A stretch of DNA of 64,000 bases, from contig NZ_VCIG01000009.1 in NCBI RefSeq assembly GCF_006345815.1, positions 159,095-223,094 on the forward strand. Direction: 5' to 3'. Each line of letters begins with the position of its first letter. Positions within the stretch are counted from its first letter, which is position 1. A program made the position numbers and the translations under genes. The notes under the pieces were generated by a model. The model did not search any database, was not told where the DNA came from, and saw only the letters and a program-made list of their open reading frames with translations. Source of the stretch: Ochrobactrum sp. CGA5 (GTDB lineage: Bacteria; Pseudomonadota; Alphaproteobacteria; Rhizobiales; Rhizobiaceae). Below are positions 32,202-42,286 of this stretch, piece by piece.

Positions 32202-33590
32202 TCAGGCCGGTTTTTGCGCAATAAGGCTGTTGGTCCCTGTGGACGTGATTTTCACATGAATGATGTCACCGATCCGGTCATTGTTGTCGTCAATGATGAC
32301 AGGCAGCAGCCAGGGTGAGCGGCCAACCATCTGGCCGGCGATACGGCCCGGCTTTTCGAGCAGCACATCCATCTCGCGACCGATCATGGAATCCTGAAAC
32401 GCATATTGCTGTTCGGACAAAAGCGCCTGGAGACGCTGGAGGCGCTCATCCTTCACCGCTTCTTCCACGTGATCGGGCAGGTCGGCGCCCGGCGTACCAG
32501 GACGTGGCGAATACTTGAACGAATAGGCCTGCGCGTAATTCACGGCGCGCACCAGCTGCATCGTGTCTTCAAAATCCTGATCGGTTTCACCGGGAAAGCC
32601 GACGATGAAATCGCCAGACAGAGCCATATCAGGCCTGACTTCGCGAATACGTTCGATCAGTCGCACGTATTCGTCGGCCTTGTGGCGACGGTTCATCGCC
32701 TTGAGAATGCGATCAGAACCGGATTGTACCGGCAAATGCAGATAGGGCATCAGCTGGCGCAGATCACGGTGGGCGGCAATGAGGCTGTCGTCCATATCGC
32801 GCGGATGGCTGGTCGTATAACGAAGACGGGCAATGCCCGGAATGCGCGCCAGACGAAACAGGAGTTCACCCAAACCCCATTCTCGGCCATCGTCGCCCAC
32901 ACCATGCCAGGCGTTGACGTTCTGGCCAAGCAAGGTCAGTTCACGTACGCCGCTATCGGCAAGGCGCTCGGCCTCTGCCACGATCTGCTTCACACTGCGC
33001 GAAACTTCCGAGCCGCGCGTATAGGGAACTACGCAGAAGGTGCAAAATTTGTCGCAGCCTTCCTGCACGGTCAAGAAGGCAGAAACGCCACGTTTGCGGG
33101 TTTCCTCCTTTCTGGGCGACGGCAGATGTTCGAACTTGTCTTCGAGAGCATACTCTGTCTCGACGACCTTCTCGCCACCGCGAACCCGCGCAAGCGCATT
33201 GGGCAGACGATGGTAGGTCTGCGGGCCGATGACGAGATCGACATTCGGCGCACGGCGCAGAATTTCCTGTCCTTCTGCCTGCGCCACGCAGCCCGCGACA
33301 CCAATTGTCAGTTCTTTGCCATTCGCTTCGCGCGCATCCTTCATCTTGCGAAGGCGACCTAGCGCGGAATAGAGCTTTTCCGACGCCTTCTCGCGAATGT
33401 GGCACGTATTGAGCAGAACCAGATCGGCATCATCCGGTGTATCGGTCGAAATGTAGCCTTCCGCTGCAAGGCTGTCGGCCATGCGCTGACTATCGTAGAC
33501 GTTCATCTGGCAGCCATAGGTTTTTACAAAAACCTTGCGCACATTGGGGCGCTCTGCCGTAGGTTCGAGATCTGTGATTTTGTCGCTCAT
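32202..33590 (-). CDS. miaB: tRNA-2-methylthio-N6-dimethylallyladenosine synthase MiaB
   Basis: Radical-SAM methylthiotransferase acting on i6A37 of tRNAs. The N-terminal UPF0004 domain has its cluster cysteines in [26 protein letters not shown] and [11 protein letters not shown]. The radical-SAM motif is [17 protein letters not shown]-terminal TRAM domain ends the protein. 462 residues. It lies between plsC and phoH on the same strand with a gap of about 160 bp to phoH. Confidence 0.95.
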   Translation of the reverse strand: MSDKITDLEPTAERPNVRKVFVKTYGCQMNVYDSQRMADSLAAEGYISTDTPDDADLVLLNTCHIREKASEKLYSALGRLRKMKDAREANGKELTIGVAGCVAQAEGQEILRRAPNVDLVIGPQTYHRLPNALARVRGGEKVVETEYALEDKFEHLPSPRKEETRKRGVSAFLTVQEGCDKFCTFCVVPYTRGSEVSRSVKQIVAEAERLADSGVRELTLLGQNVNAWHGVGDDGREWGLGELLFRLARIPGIARLRYTTSHPRDMDDSLIAAHRDLRQLMPYLHLPVQSGSDRILKAMNRRHKADEYVRLIERIREVRPDMALSGDFIVGFPGETDQDFEDTMQLVRAVNYAQAYSFKYSPRPGTPGADLPDHVEEAVKDERLQRLQALLSEQQYAFQDSMIGREMDVLLEKPGRIAGQMVGRSPWLLPVIIDDNNDRIGDIIHVKITSTGTNSLIAQKPA

Positions 33591-33681
33591 GCGCGGCTAT
33601 CTACAGCTTTTATCGCCAATTTGAAAGGCGACAATCTGAACACTCGGCTGAACACTGGCGGGATAGCTGTTCAAGCGGCCC

Positions 33682-34485
33682 TCACTCTTCCGGAATTTCG
33701 CGCCCGAGCAACGCGCTTTGCAAGAGGGCACGCACCCGACTTTCCATTGTACGCGCAAGCGCCTTGCGGTCTGTCGCAGCCGTTACGACAACCGGCTCGC
33801 CAAAACGTACTTCGACGTCTATGGCGCCTTCCCGCAGGATACCCTTCAGGTGCGGCATCAGTTCGACGTCACCCGGCCAGGAGGCGATGGGGCGGAAATA
33901 GCGGCCCATGGCCATGCCATGCACGCCAGTATAGGCGATGGCAACCGGCTGCACCATGACCTCGGGTACGTCGGCTTCCTTGATCGCTGCATGCGCGGCA
34001 CCAAAAAGCGCCGTCTTGAACGGCAGGACGCGATTGCCATCCGAGGTCGTGCCTTCCGCGAATAGCACCATGGCGTCATCGGTAGCCAGACGACTGGCGA
34101 TTTCCGAAGCCTGTTCACCCGTCTTGCCCCGGCGTTCGCGCTCAACGAAAACAGTGCGCTGCAGAACGGCAAACATGCCGAAGACCGGCCAGCTCCTCAC
34201 TTCCGATTTGGCAATGAAAGATATCTGTCCAACCGTCGACAGAACGATGATATCGCTCCAAGAGGTGTGATTGGCGACCAGCAGGAGAGGCCGCCCCTCG
34301 TGCATCTGGCCAACGGTCTTGATGCGAAAGCCGAACAGGCGTGCGGCAATGCGATGGAACAGTATTGGCAGGCGACGCTTCCAGTCATTCTTGAGCTTGA
34401 GCAACAGATACTGAACTGGAACGAGTGACAGGCTCAACAGAGCCATAGCCGCAAGAACGAAAAAGATGCGGATTGCACCGATCAT
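33682..34485 (-). CDS. plsC: 1-acyl-sn-glycerol-3-phosphate acyltransferase
   Basis: Membrane-bound acyltransferase that makes phosphatidic acid. An N-terminal hydrophobic helix (residues 5-28) is followed by the HX4D motif in ANHTSWSDI (about residue 77) and the glycerophosphate motif LFAEGTTSDGNRVLPF (about 145). 267 residues. The start overlaps the end of rimI by 4 bp, so it is probably translated by coupling. A related family (lyso-ornithine lipid acyltransferase OlsA) has the same motifs and cannot be excluded. Confidence 0.85.
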   Translation of the reverse strand: MIGAIRIFFVLAAMALLSLSLVPVQYLLLKLKNDWKRRLPILFHRIAARLFGFRIKTVGQMHEGRPLLLVANHTSWSDIIVLSTVGQISFIAKSEVRSWPVFGMFAVLQRTVFVERERRGKTGEQASEIASRLATDDAMVLFAEGTTSDGNRVLPFKTALFGAAHAAIKEADVPEVMVQPVAIAYTGVHGMAMGRYFRPIASWPGDVELMPHLKGILREGAIDVEVRFGEPVVVTAATDRKALARTMESRVRALLQSALLGREIPEE

Positions 34486-34994
34486 CGTGATCCTGCCGAA
34501 GAACGGCTCAGGTCGCGGCGCAATATCAGTGCAGCCGAACGGCCATTCGCTGTTTCATAGTAAGCGGGACGGTCACCAACTTTCTGGAAGCCGAGACGAC
34601 GATAAAGCGCCTGCGCGGCAATATTCGCCTCATCCACTTCCAGAAAAAGCGTTTCAGCGCGTTCCTGATAGAGATGACGTAGCACGGCATCCATCAGCGC
34701 ACGGCCAACGCCCTGGCGCTGAGCGTCAAGAGAGACGGCAATCGTCAGGATTTCCGCCTCACCAGCCACCAGACGCGCCAACACGAAGCCGCAGGCATCA
34801 TTCGGCTTACCTTCCGCACGCGCCACAAAGCCAAAAACCGTATCCTGTGCAATCAACGACCTGAAATCGTCAGAACTCCAACCGTGATGGAAAGCGGCGG
34901 CATGAATGCGCTGAATCAGATGACTGTCCCGCGCATTCAATGGTTCTACCGAAACCTGTCTGCGACCAAAACGGCCGAACGGCAAGCCCATCAT
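34482..34994 (-). CDS. rimI: Ribosomal-protein-alanine acetyltransferase RimI
   Basis: GNAT N-acetyltransferase that in E. coli acetylates the N-terminus of ribosomal protein S18. The acetyl-CoA loop is SLDAQRQGVGRALMDAVL, and EVDEANIAAQALYRRLGFQKVG is the beta6/alpha4 segment typical of RimI. 170 residues. It sits 3 bp after tsaB and overlaps plsC by 4 bp. rimI next to tsaB is a widespread pairing, which supports the name over other GNATs. Confidence 0.88.
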   Translation of the reverse strand: MMGLPFGRFGRRQVSVEPLNARDSHLIQRIHAAAFHHGWSSDDFRSLIAQDTVFGFVARAEGKPNDACGFVLARLVAGEAEILTIAVSLDAQRQGVGRALMDAVLRHLYQERAETLFLEVDEANIAAQALYRRLGFQKVGDRPAYYETANGRSAALILRRDLSRSSAGSR

Positions 34995-34997
34995 CGG

Positions 34998-35687
34998 CTA
35001 TTCTCCGGGAGCCTTGCGTGGCAACGCAAACCCGACCTGCGGCTTCGCATCCGGTCCGCGCATGTAAAGTGGCTTCGGTGCCTCGTCAGGCAAGCGCAAG
35101 CTGGCCAGACGTGCATAGAAACCAATTTTCGCGGTTGGCTCTGCCGGGCCAAGCGTGAAACGACTGCCGATCGCTTCATTGATCGTGGGGGCCGCAGAAC
35201 CTGCTAGAACAGTGCTTTCTGTCTGGGAAGCGGCAAGAGTCTCCGCTTCTTCTCGTGACAGAACCTGAGGTTTGGCGCTCGGCGACCCTTTTGCATCGAA
35301 TGATTGTGCATAAATCTCTTCTCGATGCGCATCGAGAAGAACCAGAGTTGGCCTTTCCGGCGACAGAGACTGTGTTTGTGCCGCCAGCGCCTCAAAAGTT
35401 GTGATACCGATGGCCGGAACGTCGAGCGCCAACGCAAAGCCGCGTGCTGCCGAGACACCGATGCGGACGCCGGTAAATGACCCCGGCCCAATATTGACCG
35501 CTATACGATCCATGTCGTGAAGCGATAGTTTCGCCTCCGTCACAGCGCGTTCGACATAACCCATCAATACTTCAGCATGTCCCTTGCCGATGTTTTCGCT
35601 CACATCGGCAAGCACGATATCGCCGCCGCAATCGTAGACAGCAACGGAACACCATGAGGCAGCAGTATCAAGCGCGAGTATCTTCAT
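34998..35687 (-). CDS. tsaB: TsaB (YeaZ), partner in tRNA t6A synthesis
   Basis: Non-catalytic HSP70-fold partner of TsaD in threonylcarbamoylation of A37. The N-terminus MKILALDTAASWCSVAVYD is the ASKHA nucleotide-binding start, and IAVNIGPGSFTGVRIGVSAA is the family signature. ATG 35687 is preferred over the in-frame ATG two codons earlier. 229 residues. Heads a tight cluster with rimI and plsC. Confidence 0.92.
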   Translation of the reverse strand: MKILALDTAASWCSVAVYDCGGDIVLADVSENIGKGHAEVLMGYVERAVTEAKLSLHDMDRIAVNIGPGSFTGVRIGVSAARGFALALDVPAIGITTFEALAAQTQSLSPERPTLVLLDAHREEIYAQSFDAKGSPSAKPQVLSREEAETLAASQTESTVLAGSAAPTINEAIGSRFTLGPAEPTAKIGFYARLASLRLPDEAPKPLYMRGPDAKPQVGFALPRKAPGE

Positions 35688-35974
35688 GCGCAACCGGGTA
35701 AATCAGATTTTGCGTCGCGACAAGCCAAGTCTTGCCCAAAGGCTGGATCAGGTTCGTTTTTAAGCAACACCTTGGAACAAAAACCGGCAACATGCATTTC
35801 GTCACCAGGTGCGGGAAAGTTTTATGCCGTCCTGATGACGACAAAGGCCCATCCGGCAATCGAACCTCATAAGGATCTGGCAGGTTCGTTTGCGTTTGGA
35901 ATAGCTACCCGTAAAGACGAGCGGCGCTCCCCAGTCGCTCCATGCCGGATCGGACAACAGGATATGAGGATAAA

Positions 35975-36472
35975 ATGGCCAAGAAGTCGATGCATGCAAC
36001 CCGCAACGATCTTCCTTCCAATACGAAAACGACAATGATCGCGCTGCTGAATGAAAACCTCGCCGCGACAATCGATCTTGCCCTCATCACCAAACAGGCG
36101 CACTGGAACCTGAAGGGGCCGCAATTCATCGCTGTTCATGAAATGCTTGATGGTTTCCGCGACGATCTTGACGAACATGTCGACACGATTGCCGAGCGCG
36201 CCGTACAGATCGGCGGGACGGCCTATGGAACCACGCAGGTCGTGGCTAAAGAAAGCAAACTCAAGCCTTATCCGACTGACATCTATGCCGTTCACGATCA
36301 TCTGCTTGCACTGATCGAGCGTTATGGCGACGTCGCCAATCTTGTGCGCAAGTCTATCAAGGATGCAGATGATGCAGGTGATGACGATACGGCGGATATT
36401 CTTACCGCCGCATCCCGCAGCCTTGACAAGGCATTATGGTTCCTTGAGGCCCATGTTCAGGAAAAGAACTGA
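35975..36472 (+). CDS. dps: Dps ferritin-like DNA-protection protein
   Basis: Dodecameric iron-storage protein that protects DNA from Fenton chemistry in stationary phase. Ferroxidase ligands are visible: His in KQAHWNLKG (about residue 42) and Asp/Glu in [19 protein letters not shown] (about 69). ATG 35975 is chosen because GAGGA stands 6 bp upstream; the open frame begins earlier without such a site. The short Lys-rich N-terminus ([12 protein letters not shown]) could bind DNA. 165 residues, monocistronic, with a terminator. Confidence 0.92.
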   Translation: MAKKSMHATRNDLPSNTKTTMIALLNENLAATIDLALITKQAHWNLKGPQFIAVHEMLDGFRDDLDEHVDTIAERAVQIGGTAYGTTQVVAKESKLKPYPTDIYAVHDHLLALIERYGDVANLVRKSIKDADDAGDDDTADILTAASRSLDKALWFLEAHVQEKN

Positions 36473-36487
36473 CCCCACAGGTCAATG

Positions 36488-36520
36488 AAAAGGCCGGGAG
36501 TTTCCCGGCCTTTTCTAGTT
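36488..36520 (+). terminator. Bidirectional terminator between dps and the M29 peptidase
   Basis: 12-bp perfect stem AAAAGGCCGGGA/TCCCGGCCTTTT with a 3-nt loop. The A/T ends let it serve both convergent genes. Confidence 0.92.
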
Positions 36521-36526
36521 CCCGAT

Positions 36527-37780
36527 TCAGTTAGCCCATTCGCCCTTGCGCATCACCGGCTCGCGGGTTCCATCCGCGTTGATGCCATCGACGTCGATCT
36601 GGCCGGAGCCGATCATCCAGTCGATATGGATAAGGCTCGAATTTCCCCCCTGCGCCTTGATCTGTTCCGGCGTCAGTTTTGCGCCGTCAATAAAGCACTT
36701 GGAATAGCATTGGCCGAGCGCTATGTGGCTTGCAGCATTCTCGTCAAAAAGGGTGTTGTAGAATAAAAGCCCGCTTTGTGAGATCGGCGAAGAATGCGGC
36801 ACCAGCGCCACTTCACCCAGATGACGCGCCCCCTCATCCGTATCCAACACTTTGTTGAGCACTTCTTCACCGCGGCTTGCCTTCGCCTCGACAATTCGAC
36901 CACCCTCGAAGCGAACCGCGATATCCTCAATCAACGTGCCCTGATGCGACAGAGGCTTTGTACTGGTCACATAGCCTTCGACATGCAGAGCATGAGGTGT
37001 GGTGAATACTTCTTCGGTTGGAATATTCGGATTACAGGTAATACCGTTTTTCGCGGTGGAAGCGCCGCCATGCCATTCATGGCCATCGGCAAGCCCGACC
37101 GTCAGATCGGTGTTCGGGCCTTTGAAATGCAAAGCACGATATGCCTTGCCGTTCAGGAAGCGGGTGCGGCTGCGAAGCGCCGCATTATGTGCCGCCCATG
37201 CACCGAGCGGATCATCCACATCGACGCGTGAAGCCGCGAAGATGGCATCAGCCAGCTTGCGTGTAGCGATACCCTCCGGTTCGTTCGGAAACATAAGCTT
37301 CGCCCAGGCAGGATTGGGATAAGAGACTATGTTCCAGTTGATGTCGAAACCGGCGATCTTTTCAAGTGCGGGCTGATAGGCCTTTGAATTGGCCCGGTTG
37401 GCGCGTGAAACCTTGGCTGGGTCCTGACTGGAAAGAAGCATTGGATTATCGGCTGCGATAGCCAGACGGGCGGCGCCTTCCGAGTATGCCTTTGCCATGC
37501 CTTCATAAAGCCAGTTTGCCGCGCGGTCGAAGCTTGCATCGGATGCGTTCTCGTAACGGGCAAGTGCCATTTCGTCATCCGCGAAAAATGGCGTTACCAG
37601 CCCAGCTCCAGCCTTGTAGGCATGTTTGGCGATGAGACGAACCAGCGGCAGTGCGACAACCGGCGCGGTGATGACAAGATCTTGCCCCTCGCGCAATTGC
37701 AAACCAACGCGAACCGCGACTTCCGCGAGACGTTCGAGTTTGAGCGGGTCTATGACTGGGTTCTGCTGTTCATGAGCCAT
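36527..37780 (-). CDS. Aminopeptidase, M29 family
   Basis: Metallo-aminopeptidase of the AmpS/PepS/AP-T type, releasing N-terminal residues from peptides with two cobalt or zinc ions. The N-terminus (LKLERLAEVAVRVGLQLREGQDLVI) and the mid segment HEWHGGASTAKNGITCNPNIPTEEVFTTP fit the family. Metal ligands include Glu in IPTEEVF and, near the C-terminus, His in SLIHIDWMIGSGQIDVDG. 417 residues, full length. Transcribed toward dps. Confidence 0.9.
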   Translation of the reverse strand: MAHEQQNPVIDPLKLERLAEVAVRVGLQLREGQDLVITAPVVALPLVRLIAKHAYKAGAGLVTPFFADDEMALARYENASDASFDRAANWLYEGMAKAYSEGAARLAIAADNPMLLSSQDPAKVSRANRANSKAYQPALEKIAGFDINWNIVSYPNPAWAKLMFPNEPEGIATRKLADAIFAASRVDVDDPLGAWAAHNAALRSRTRFLNGKAYRALHFKGPNTDLTVGLADGHEWHGGASTAKNGITCNPNIPTEEVFTTPHALHVEGYVTSTKPLSHQGTLIEDIAVRFEGGRIVEAKASRGEEVLNKVLDTDEGARHLGEVALVPHSSPISQSGLLFYNTLFDENAASHIALGQCYSKCFIDGAKLTPEQIKAQGGNSSLIHIDWMIGSGQIDVDGINADGTREPVMRKGEWAN

Positions 37781-37904
37781 GGGTGGAAGACCTCTTTGGA
37801 TATGGAATCACCGACAGTTTATCAGACGGCATAATTTCACCACCTTTTTTCCTGCCTTTGCATTATAGTAAACCTGCGGTCAGTGAAGAAGAAAGCAGAC
37901 AGCA

Positions 37905-38156
37905 ATGAATAAGAAAGTTCTTATCTTACTGGGTGTTACCGGTCTTCTGGCGGGCTGCGTGACCATGACACCGGAACAACGGCGCGCAGCTGACGAACAG
38001 ACCTGCCGTAGTTATGGGTTCAGGGCCAAGACCGACGCTTTTGCCAACTGTCTTATGCGGCTTGACCTTGATCGCAGGGCGGACAGGCGTGCCTGGCAGA
38101 ATCAGGTCGATTTCTACGACACTCCCATGGTTATCTATCGCCCGATCTACCGTTAA
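37905..38156 (+). CDS. Small lipoprotein of unknown function
   Basis: 83 residues. The N-terminus (MNKKVLILLGVTGLLAGC) is a lipoprotein signal peptide with lipobox LAGC, so Cys18 should be lipidated. The mature part is Arg/Asp-rich with two more cysteines (CRSYGFR ... FANCLMRLD) that could form a disulphide. Similar small lipoproteins are common in Rhizobiales, but no function is known to me. It lies alone between convergent neighbours; AGACAGCA precedes the ATG, a weak ribosome binding site. Confidence 0.8.
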   Translation: MNKKVLILLGVTGLLAGCVTMTPEQRRAADEQTCRSYGFRAKTDAFANCLMRLDLDRRADRRAWQNQVDFYDTPMVIYRPIYR

Positions 38157-38193
38157 GACCTCTGCTGGAACACGATCACAATCAGCCTTGAAA

Positions 38194-38229
38194 GCAAAAA
38201 CACCGGTCGGGTTGAACCAGACCGGTGTT
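38194..38229 (-). terminator. Terminator of the SleB-type hydrolase gene
   Basis: 10-bp stem AACACCGGTC/GACCGGTGTT with an 11-nt loop. Followed on the minus strand by TTTTTGCTTTC. It lies 28 bp past the gene's stop and also faces the small lipoprotein gene. Confidence 0.82.
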
Positions 38230-38256
38230 GCAGATTATCGGATTGCAATAACGTTT

Positions 38257-39204
38257 TTATAGTGGCGCTTCGGGACGATCCTGAGACAGGAGAAGCGCGC
38301 CAATGGCGTCAACCTGCTTCTGGCTCGCCGGAGCATAGCCGAGCGATGTCGGCTGCGGTGCAGTCGTATCGAATTGCGGCTGGTACGATGCAACCTGCAT
38401 GTGCTGCTCCTGTTGAGGAGCGGGAACGCCACGATGGCGCGCCAACCGATCGCCGCGCGCCTGCGGACCGACACCAACATTCTGTTCTACGTTCTGAGCT
38501 TTTGCAGCTTCTGCGAGCGCAACCTGAACGGTCGGCTCCGTTCCCGGAACCGGACCGGTTTGGGGCAAGGTCACGTCATAGGAGGCATCCTGCGGTACCG
38601 AAGGCGATTGCGGCGAATAGGCGAGCGCTAAGTTATATGGTTCTTGAGGAACCGGATTCTGCAACGAGCCATCACGATTTCGCTTCTCGTAGAAGGAATT
38701 ACCACCAGCTACGAGCACATAATGCATGTTTCTGTAAGGGAACCTCAAACCCGCCGTGTGGAAGAACATGGCGTTCTTGAGCTTTGGATGACGCTCCCCC
38801 TTCAGGACCGCATCGGCCGCAGCCTGAACATCAGGCAGCGCTTTGGAGTCCATCTTGCGGGTGAGAACGCCGGGCGCGAACTGGTTCTTCTGACCAACGA
38901 CACCGCAAATCGTATCCGGATAGCGGCCCGATGCGAGACGGTTCATGACGACAGTCCCGACAGCGACAAGACCATCGGAACTCGAGCGATTGGATTCGAA
39001 GAACATCGCACGTTCAAGACAATTCCTGTCCCGTGCGGTGTAGGTGAAAGTCTTCACGCCATTCACGGTCTTGACGTGGCTTACCGCCGTCTTTTCCGAA
39101 TTGGCTTTTCCAGAGGTTCCGGTCGTCGTGCAACCGGTTACCACGAAAGGCGTAATCAACAGCCCGATAAGAACGGGCAATTTCCACTTCGCGGTGCGCG
39201 TCAA
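38257..39204 (-). CDS. SleB-family cell wall hydrolase, predicted lipoprotein
   Basis: Predicted peptidoglycan hydrolase of the Hydrolase_2/SleB family. The N-terminal signal has a lipobox (VVTGC, Cys25), so the protein is probably anchored to the periplasmic face of a membrane. The catalytic domain spans about residues 58-175, with the Glu of LERAMFFESNRSSSDG as likely acid and the NQFAPG segment conserved. A Pro/Gln-rich C-terminal tail of about 120 residues follows, low in complexity. 315 residues. Substrate detail is inferred only from family. Confidence 0.82.
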   Translation of the reverse strand: MTRTAKWKLPVLIGLLITPFVVTGCTTTGTSGKANSEKTAVSHVKTVNGVKTFTYTARDRNCLERAMFFESNRSSSDGLVAVGTVVMNRLASGRYPDTICGVVGQKNQFAPGVLTRKMDSKALPDVQAAADAVLKGERHPKLKNAMFFHTAGLRFPYRNMHYVLVAGGNSFYEKRNRDGSLQNPVPQEPYNLALAYSPQSPSVPQDASYDVTLPQTGPVPGTEPTVQVALAEAAKAQNVEQNVGVGPQARGDRLARHRGVPAPQQEQHMQVASYQPQFDTTAPQPTSLGYAPASQKQVDAIGALLLSQDRPEAPL

Positions 39205-39780
39205 TGGCTCAGTCTCATGTTAGGACCCTTAACTGATCCAGTCATTCGTTCAGGCGAACGCATCCGAAACAATGCGTGCGAACGTCTGACTGCGGTGCAA
39301 GTCAAAGAGGACGAAGATCAAAATCAAACGCCCTACTGTCACTCAATCAAATTCAAGATTTTGGAATTTTTAGGCCAAAAAAAGGCGAATGGTCAAATCC
39401 CAACAATGCTGGTGACTACTAAAACGCCCGAAAGAAAATTCGAATCGATAGTGCAGATATGCCTATAAGCCTTTTGAATATATTACTAATTTATTAACGG
39501 GAATTGGCGATTCAGGTAAGATATTGATTTAATGAGATTCAAAGCCTTACAATACACGCCATATTCGCGCCTTAATTCGTTTTTCCTTGCCGATTTTTAC
39601 ATGCGCTTTCGTTTGTGCTTCCAATGAACTTCGGAAATTCTGCTTCGAGGCAAGTTCCCCCGCCATCGTCAACTTTGGCAACAAGTTTGTAACATCGTGT
39701 GAGATTGCGCTCGGGATGCCCGTTCCAGCTTGTTGTAACGCGAATCAGGTGAGCCCGCACCCCAATCTCAAAGTTCGACC
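39205..39780. other. AT-rich intergenic region
   Basis: About 580 bp between the SleB-type gene and the phoB terminator. It is clearly richer in A+T than its surroundings, especially 39400-39600. No open frame with ribosome binding site or family match was seen, and no RNA was recognised. It presumably holds the promoter of the hydrolase gene. Confidence 0.5.
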
Positions 39781-39782
39781 TT

Positions 39783-39821
39783 AAACAAAAAACGACCCGC
39801 CAAGGAAACCGTAGCGGGTCG
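39783..39821 (-). terminator. Terminator of the pst-phoU-phoB operon
   Basis: 8-bp stem CGACCCGC/GCGGGTCG with a 13-nt loop, followed on the minus strand by TTTTTTGTTT. It lies 38 bp past the phoB stop. Confidence 0.85.
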
Positions 39822-39859
39822 GACAAGTTCGATTTTGAAGTCGCAGATAACGGCGTTGG

Positions 39860-40546
39860 TTACCCGAAAGAATAACCCGCACCCCGAACGGTACGGATCG
39901 GATCGAGAGCTCGGCCGACATTGATCGCCTTGCGCAGCCTGCCGACATGGACGTCCACCGTGCGGTCGTCGACATAAATGTCCGGTCCCCAAACACCATC
40001 CAGAAGCTGGCTGCGCGAAAAAACACGACCGGGCGACATCATGAAGTATTCGAGCAGGCGAAACTCTGTCGGCCCAAGACGAACTTCCTTTTCCTTGCGA
40101 TAGACACGATGCTGCTGGCGATCGAGCACAAGATCACCCACCTTCAGTACGTGCGAAAGAATGCTTGGATTGGACCGGCGCAGCATTGCCTTGACACGCG
40201 CCAGAAGTTCAGGCGTCGAAAAAGGCTTCACGACATAGTCGTCCGCACCCACACTCAAGCCTCGAACACGTTCGCTTTCCTCGCCACGCGCCGTCAGCAT
40301 GATGATAGGCAGGCGTTCCGTTTCCGGCCACTGACGCAGGCGGCGGCACAGCTCAATGCCCGACACGCCCGGAAGCATCCAATCCAGAATCAGTAGATCT
40401 GGCACATTCTCACGCAGGACGATTTCGGCCTCGTCACCGCGCAGCATCGTGTCGACCTGATAGCCTTCTGCCTCAAGATTATAGCGAAGCAGCACGCTCA
40501 GCGCCTCTTCGTCTTCTACCACAGCGATTTTGGGTGCCTGTGACAT
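39860..40546 (-). CDS. phoB: Phosphate regulon response regulator PhoB
   Basis: OmpR-type response regulator of the Pho regulon. Receiver domain: acidic pocket VVEDEEA, phospho-acceptor Asp in LLILDWMLPG (about residue 53), Thr in IIMLTARG, Lys in YVVKPFS. C-terminal winged helix: LGPTEFRLLEYFMMSPGRVF and DDRTVDVHVGRLRKAI. ATG 40546 is chosen with AGGGAA upstream; the longer open frame adds an unrelated Arg/Trp-rich N-terminus. 228 residues. Last gene of the pst operon; no phoR is adjacent. Confidence 0.93.
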   Translation of the reverse strand: MSQAPKIAVVEDEEALSVLLRYNLEAEGYQVDTMLRGDEAEIVLRENVPDLLILDWMLPGVSGIELCRRLRQWPETERLPIIMLTARGEESERVRGLSVGADDYVVKPFSTPELLARVKAMLRRSNPSILSHVLKVGDLVLDRQQHRVYRKEKEVRLGPTEFRLLEYFMMSPGRVFSRSQLLDGVWGPDIYVDDRTVDVHVGRLRKAINVGRALDPIRTVRGAGYSFG

Positions 40547-40661
40547 CCAGTATTTCCCTATCCAAAGTGGGCGGGCAGTGGATACAATCCCCCAATCGAC
40601 CGCGTGCCGCCGCGCCATTCATTCATTCTCACCGCCGGACCAAGGTCCGGCTGGCAGTAGT

Positions 40662-41384
40662 TCAGGGTTTACGTGCCTCATCCACGACAATACCGTGGCT
40701 CAGGTCTTCCTTCGGTCGTTCGGCCGGCATTTGCAGGCCAGTCACGATATAATAGACGGTCTCCGCAATATTGGTCGCATGATCACCGATACGCTCGATG
40801 TTCTTCGCGCAGAACAAAAGATGCGTGCAGGCAGAAATATTGCGTGGATCTTCCATCATGTAAGTCAGGAGTTCGCGGAAAAGCGACGTGTACATGGCGT
40901 CAATCTCATCGTCGCGGTCGCGAACGACATTGATCTGCTGCACCGAGCGTGACGCATAGGCATCGAGAACGTCTTTGAGCTGGGTCAGCGCCAGTTCGGC
41001 CAGTGTTTCGAGTCCGCGATAAAGCTTTACCGGCTGGCGTGATTCCGAAACGGCGGCAACGCGCTTGGCGATATTCTTGCCCAGATCACCGACGCGCTCC
41101 AGATCAGCGGAAATGCGGATCGAGCCGATGATCTCACGCAGGTCCACAGCCATGGGTTGACGCTTGGCGATAATCATCACCGCCTTGTCGTCGATCTCAC
41201 GCTCGCTGGCGTCAAGGATGAGATCGTCAGAGATGACACGCTGTGCAAGCGCATTGTCCGCATTGACAATAGCGGCGACCGACTGCTCGACCATACGTTC
41301 TGCATGCCCGCCCATTTCGGCGATCTTATGGGAGAGAAACTTCAATTCCTCATCGTAGGAGCGAACGGTATGTTGAGACGGCAT
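40662..41384 (-). CDS. phoU: Phosphate uptake regulator PhoU
   Basis: Cytosolic helical-bundle protein that links the Pst transporter to PhoR/PhoB signalling and keeps the Pho regulon off when phosphate is plentiful. Two PhoU repeats are visible, each with the E/DxxxD metal-binding pattern (DLERVGDLGKNIAKRV and NIERIGDHATNIAETV). ATG 41384 (MPSQHTVRSYDEEL) fits the family; the longer open frame is rejected. 240 residues. Lies between pstB and phoB. Confidence 0.94.
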   Translation of the reverse strand: MPSQHTVRSYDEELKFLSHKIAEMGGHAERMVEQSVAAIVNADNALAQRVISDDLILDASEREIDDKAVMIIAKRQPMAVDLREIIGSIRISADLERVGDLGKNIAKRVAAVSESRQPVKLYRGLETLAELALTQLKDVLDAYASRSVQQINVVRDRDDEIDAMYTSLFRELLTYMMEDPRNISACTHLLFCAKNIERIGDHATNIAETVYYIVTGLQMPAERPKEDLSHGIVVDEARKP

Positions 41385-41448
41385 AGTAGACCTCGTAATA
41401 TAAATTGCAGGGAAGCCGCACTGTCTATCAGTTGAGAGCAGTACCAGA

Positions 41449-42270
41449 TCAGCCGAAGCGTCCAGTGATATAGTCCTGCGTGCGCTTTTCGGTGGGCGCG
41501 GTGAACATTGTTTCCGTGTCCCCCACCTCAACCAGATTGCCAAGATGGAACATGGCGGTACGCTGCGAAACGCGCGCGGCCTGTTGCATGGAGTGCGTAA
41601 CAATTACGATCGTATAATTCTGGCGCAGTTCGTCGATGAGTTCTTCAACCTTTGCGGTTGCAATCGGGTCAAGCGCCGAACATGGTTCGTCCATGAGGAT
41701 GACTTCCGGGCTCACCGCAATTGCGCGCGCGATACAAAGGCGCTGCTGCTGGCCACCGGAGAGGCCGGTACCCGCATCATGCAGGCGGTCCTTCACCTCC
41801 TCGAACAAGCTTGCCTTTTGGAGGCTTGTCACGACGATTTCTTCAAGATCAGCCTTGGTGCGGGCGAGACCGTGAATGCGCGGACCGTAGGCGACATTTT
41901 CATAGATCGACTTCGGAAACGGATTCGGTTTCTGGAACACCATGCCAACGCGGGCGCGCAGCTCGACGACATCAATCTTTGGATCGTAGATGTCCTCATT
42001 GTCGAGCGTAATCTTGCCTCCAACCTTGCAGCCTTCGATCGTGTCATTCATGCGATTGAGCGAACGCAGGAAGGTGGACTTGCCGCAACCTGAAGGACCA
42101 ATCAGCGCCGTGACCATCTTTTCCTGGATATCCAGATCGACGTCAAACAGCGCCTGCTTCTCGCCATAAAATACGCAGACCTTGTCGCCGCGCATCTTTA
42201 TGGAATTGGCGTTGGCGTTCATTTTTTCTCCTACGGCTTTCTCGAGAGATCGTTCAGTCATCAAATTCAT
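41449..42270 (-). CDS. pstB: Phosphate ABC transporter ATP-binding protein PstB
   Basis: ATPase of the high-affinity phosphate importer. Walker A is GPSGCGKST, the ABC signature [14 protein letters not shown], Walker [13 protein letters not shown], and the switch His is in [13 protein letters not shown]. Two starts are possible: ATG 42270 ([13 protein letters not shown]) with GGGAG upstream, and ATG 42222 ([12 protein letters not shown]) with AGGAG 6 bp upstream. The longer form keeps the gap to pstA at 16 bp and is chosen. 273 residues. Confidence 0.94.
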   Translation of the reverse strand: MNLMTERSLEKAVGEKMNANANSIKMRGDKVCVFYGEKQALFDVDLDIQEKMVTALIGPSGCGKSTFLRSLNRMNDTIEGCKVGGKITLDNEDIYDPKIDVVELRARVGMVFQKPNPFPKSIYENVAYGPRIHGLARTKADLEEIVVTSLQKASLFEEVKDRLHDAGTGLSGGQQQRLCIARAIAVSPEVILMDEPCSALDPIATAKVEELIDELRQNYTIVIVTHSMQQAARVSQRTAMFHLGNLVEVGDTETMFTAPTEKRTQDYITGRFG

Positions 42271-42286
42271 AGCTTTCGACTCCCGT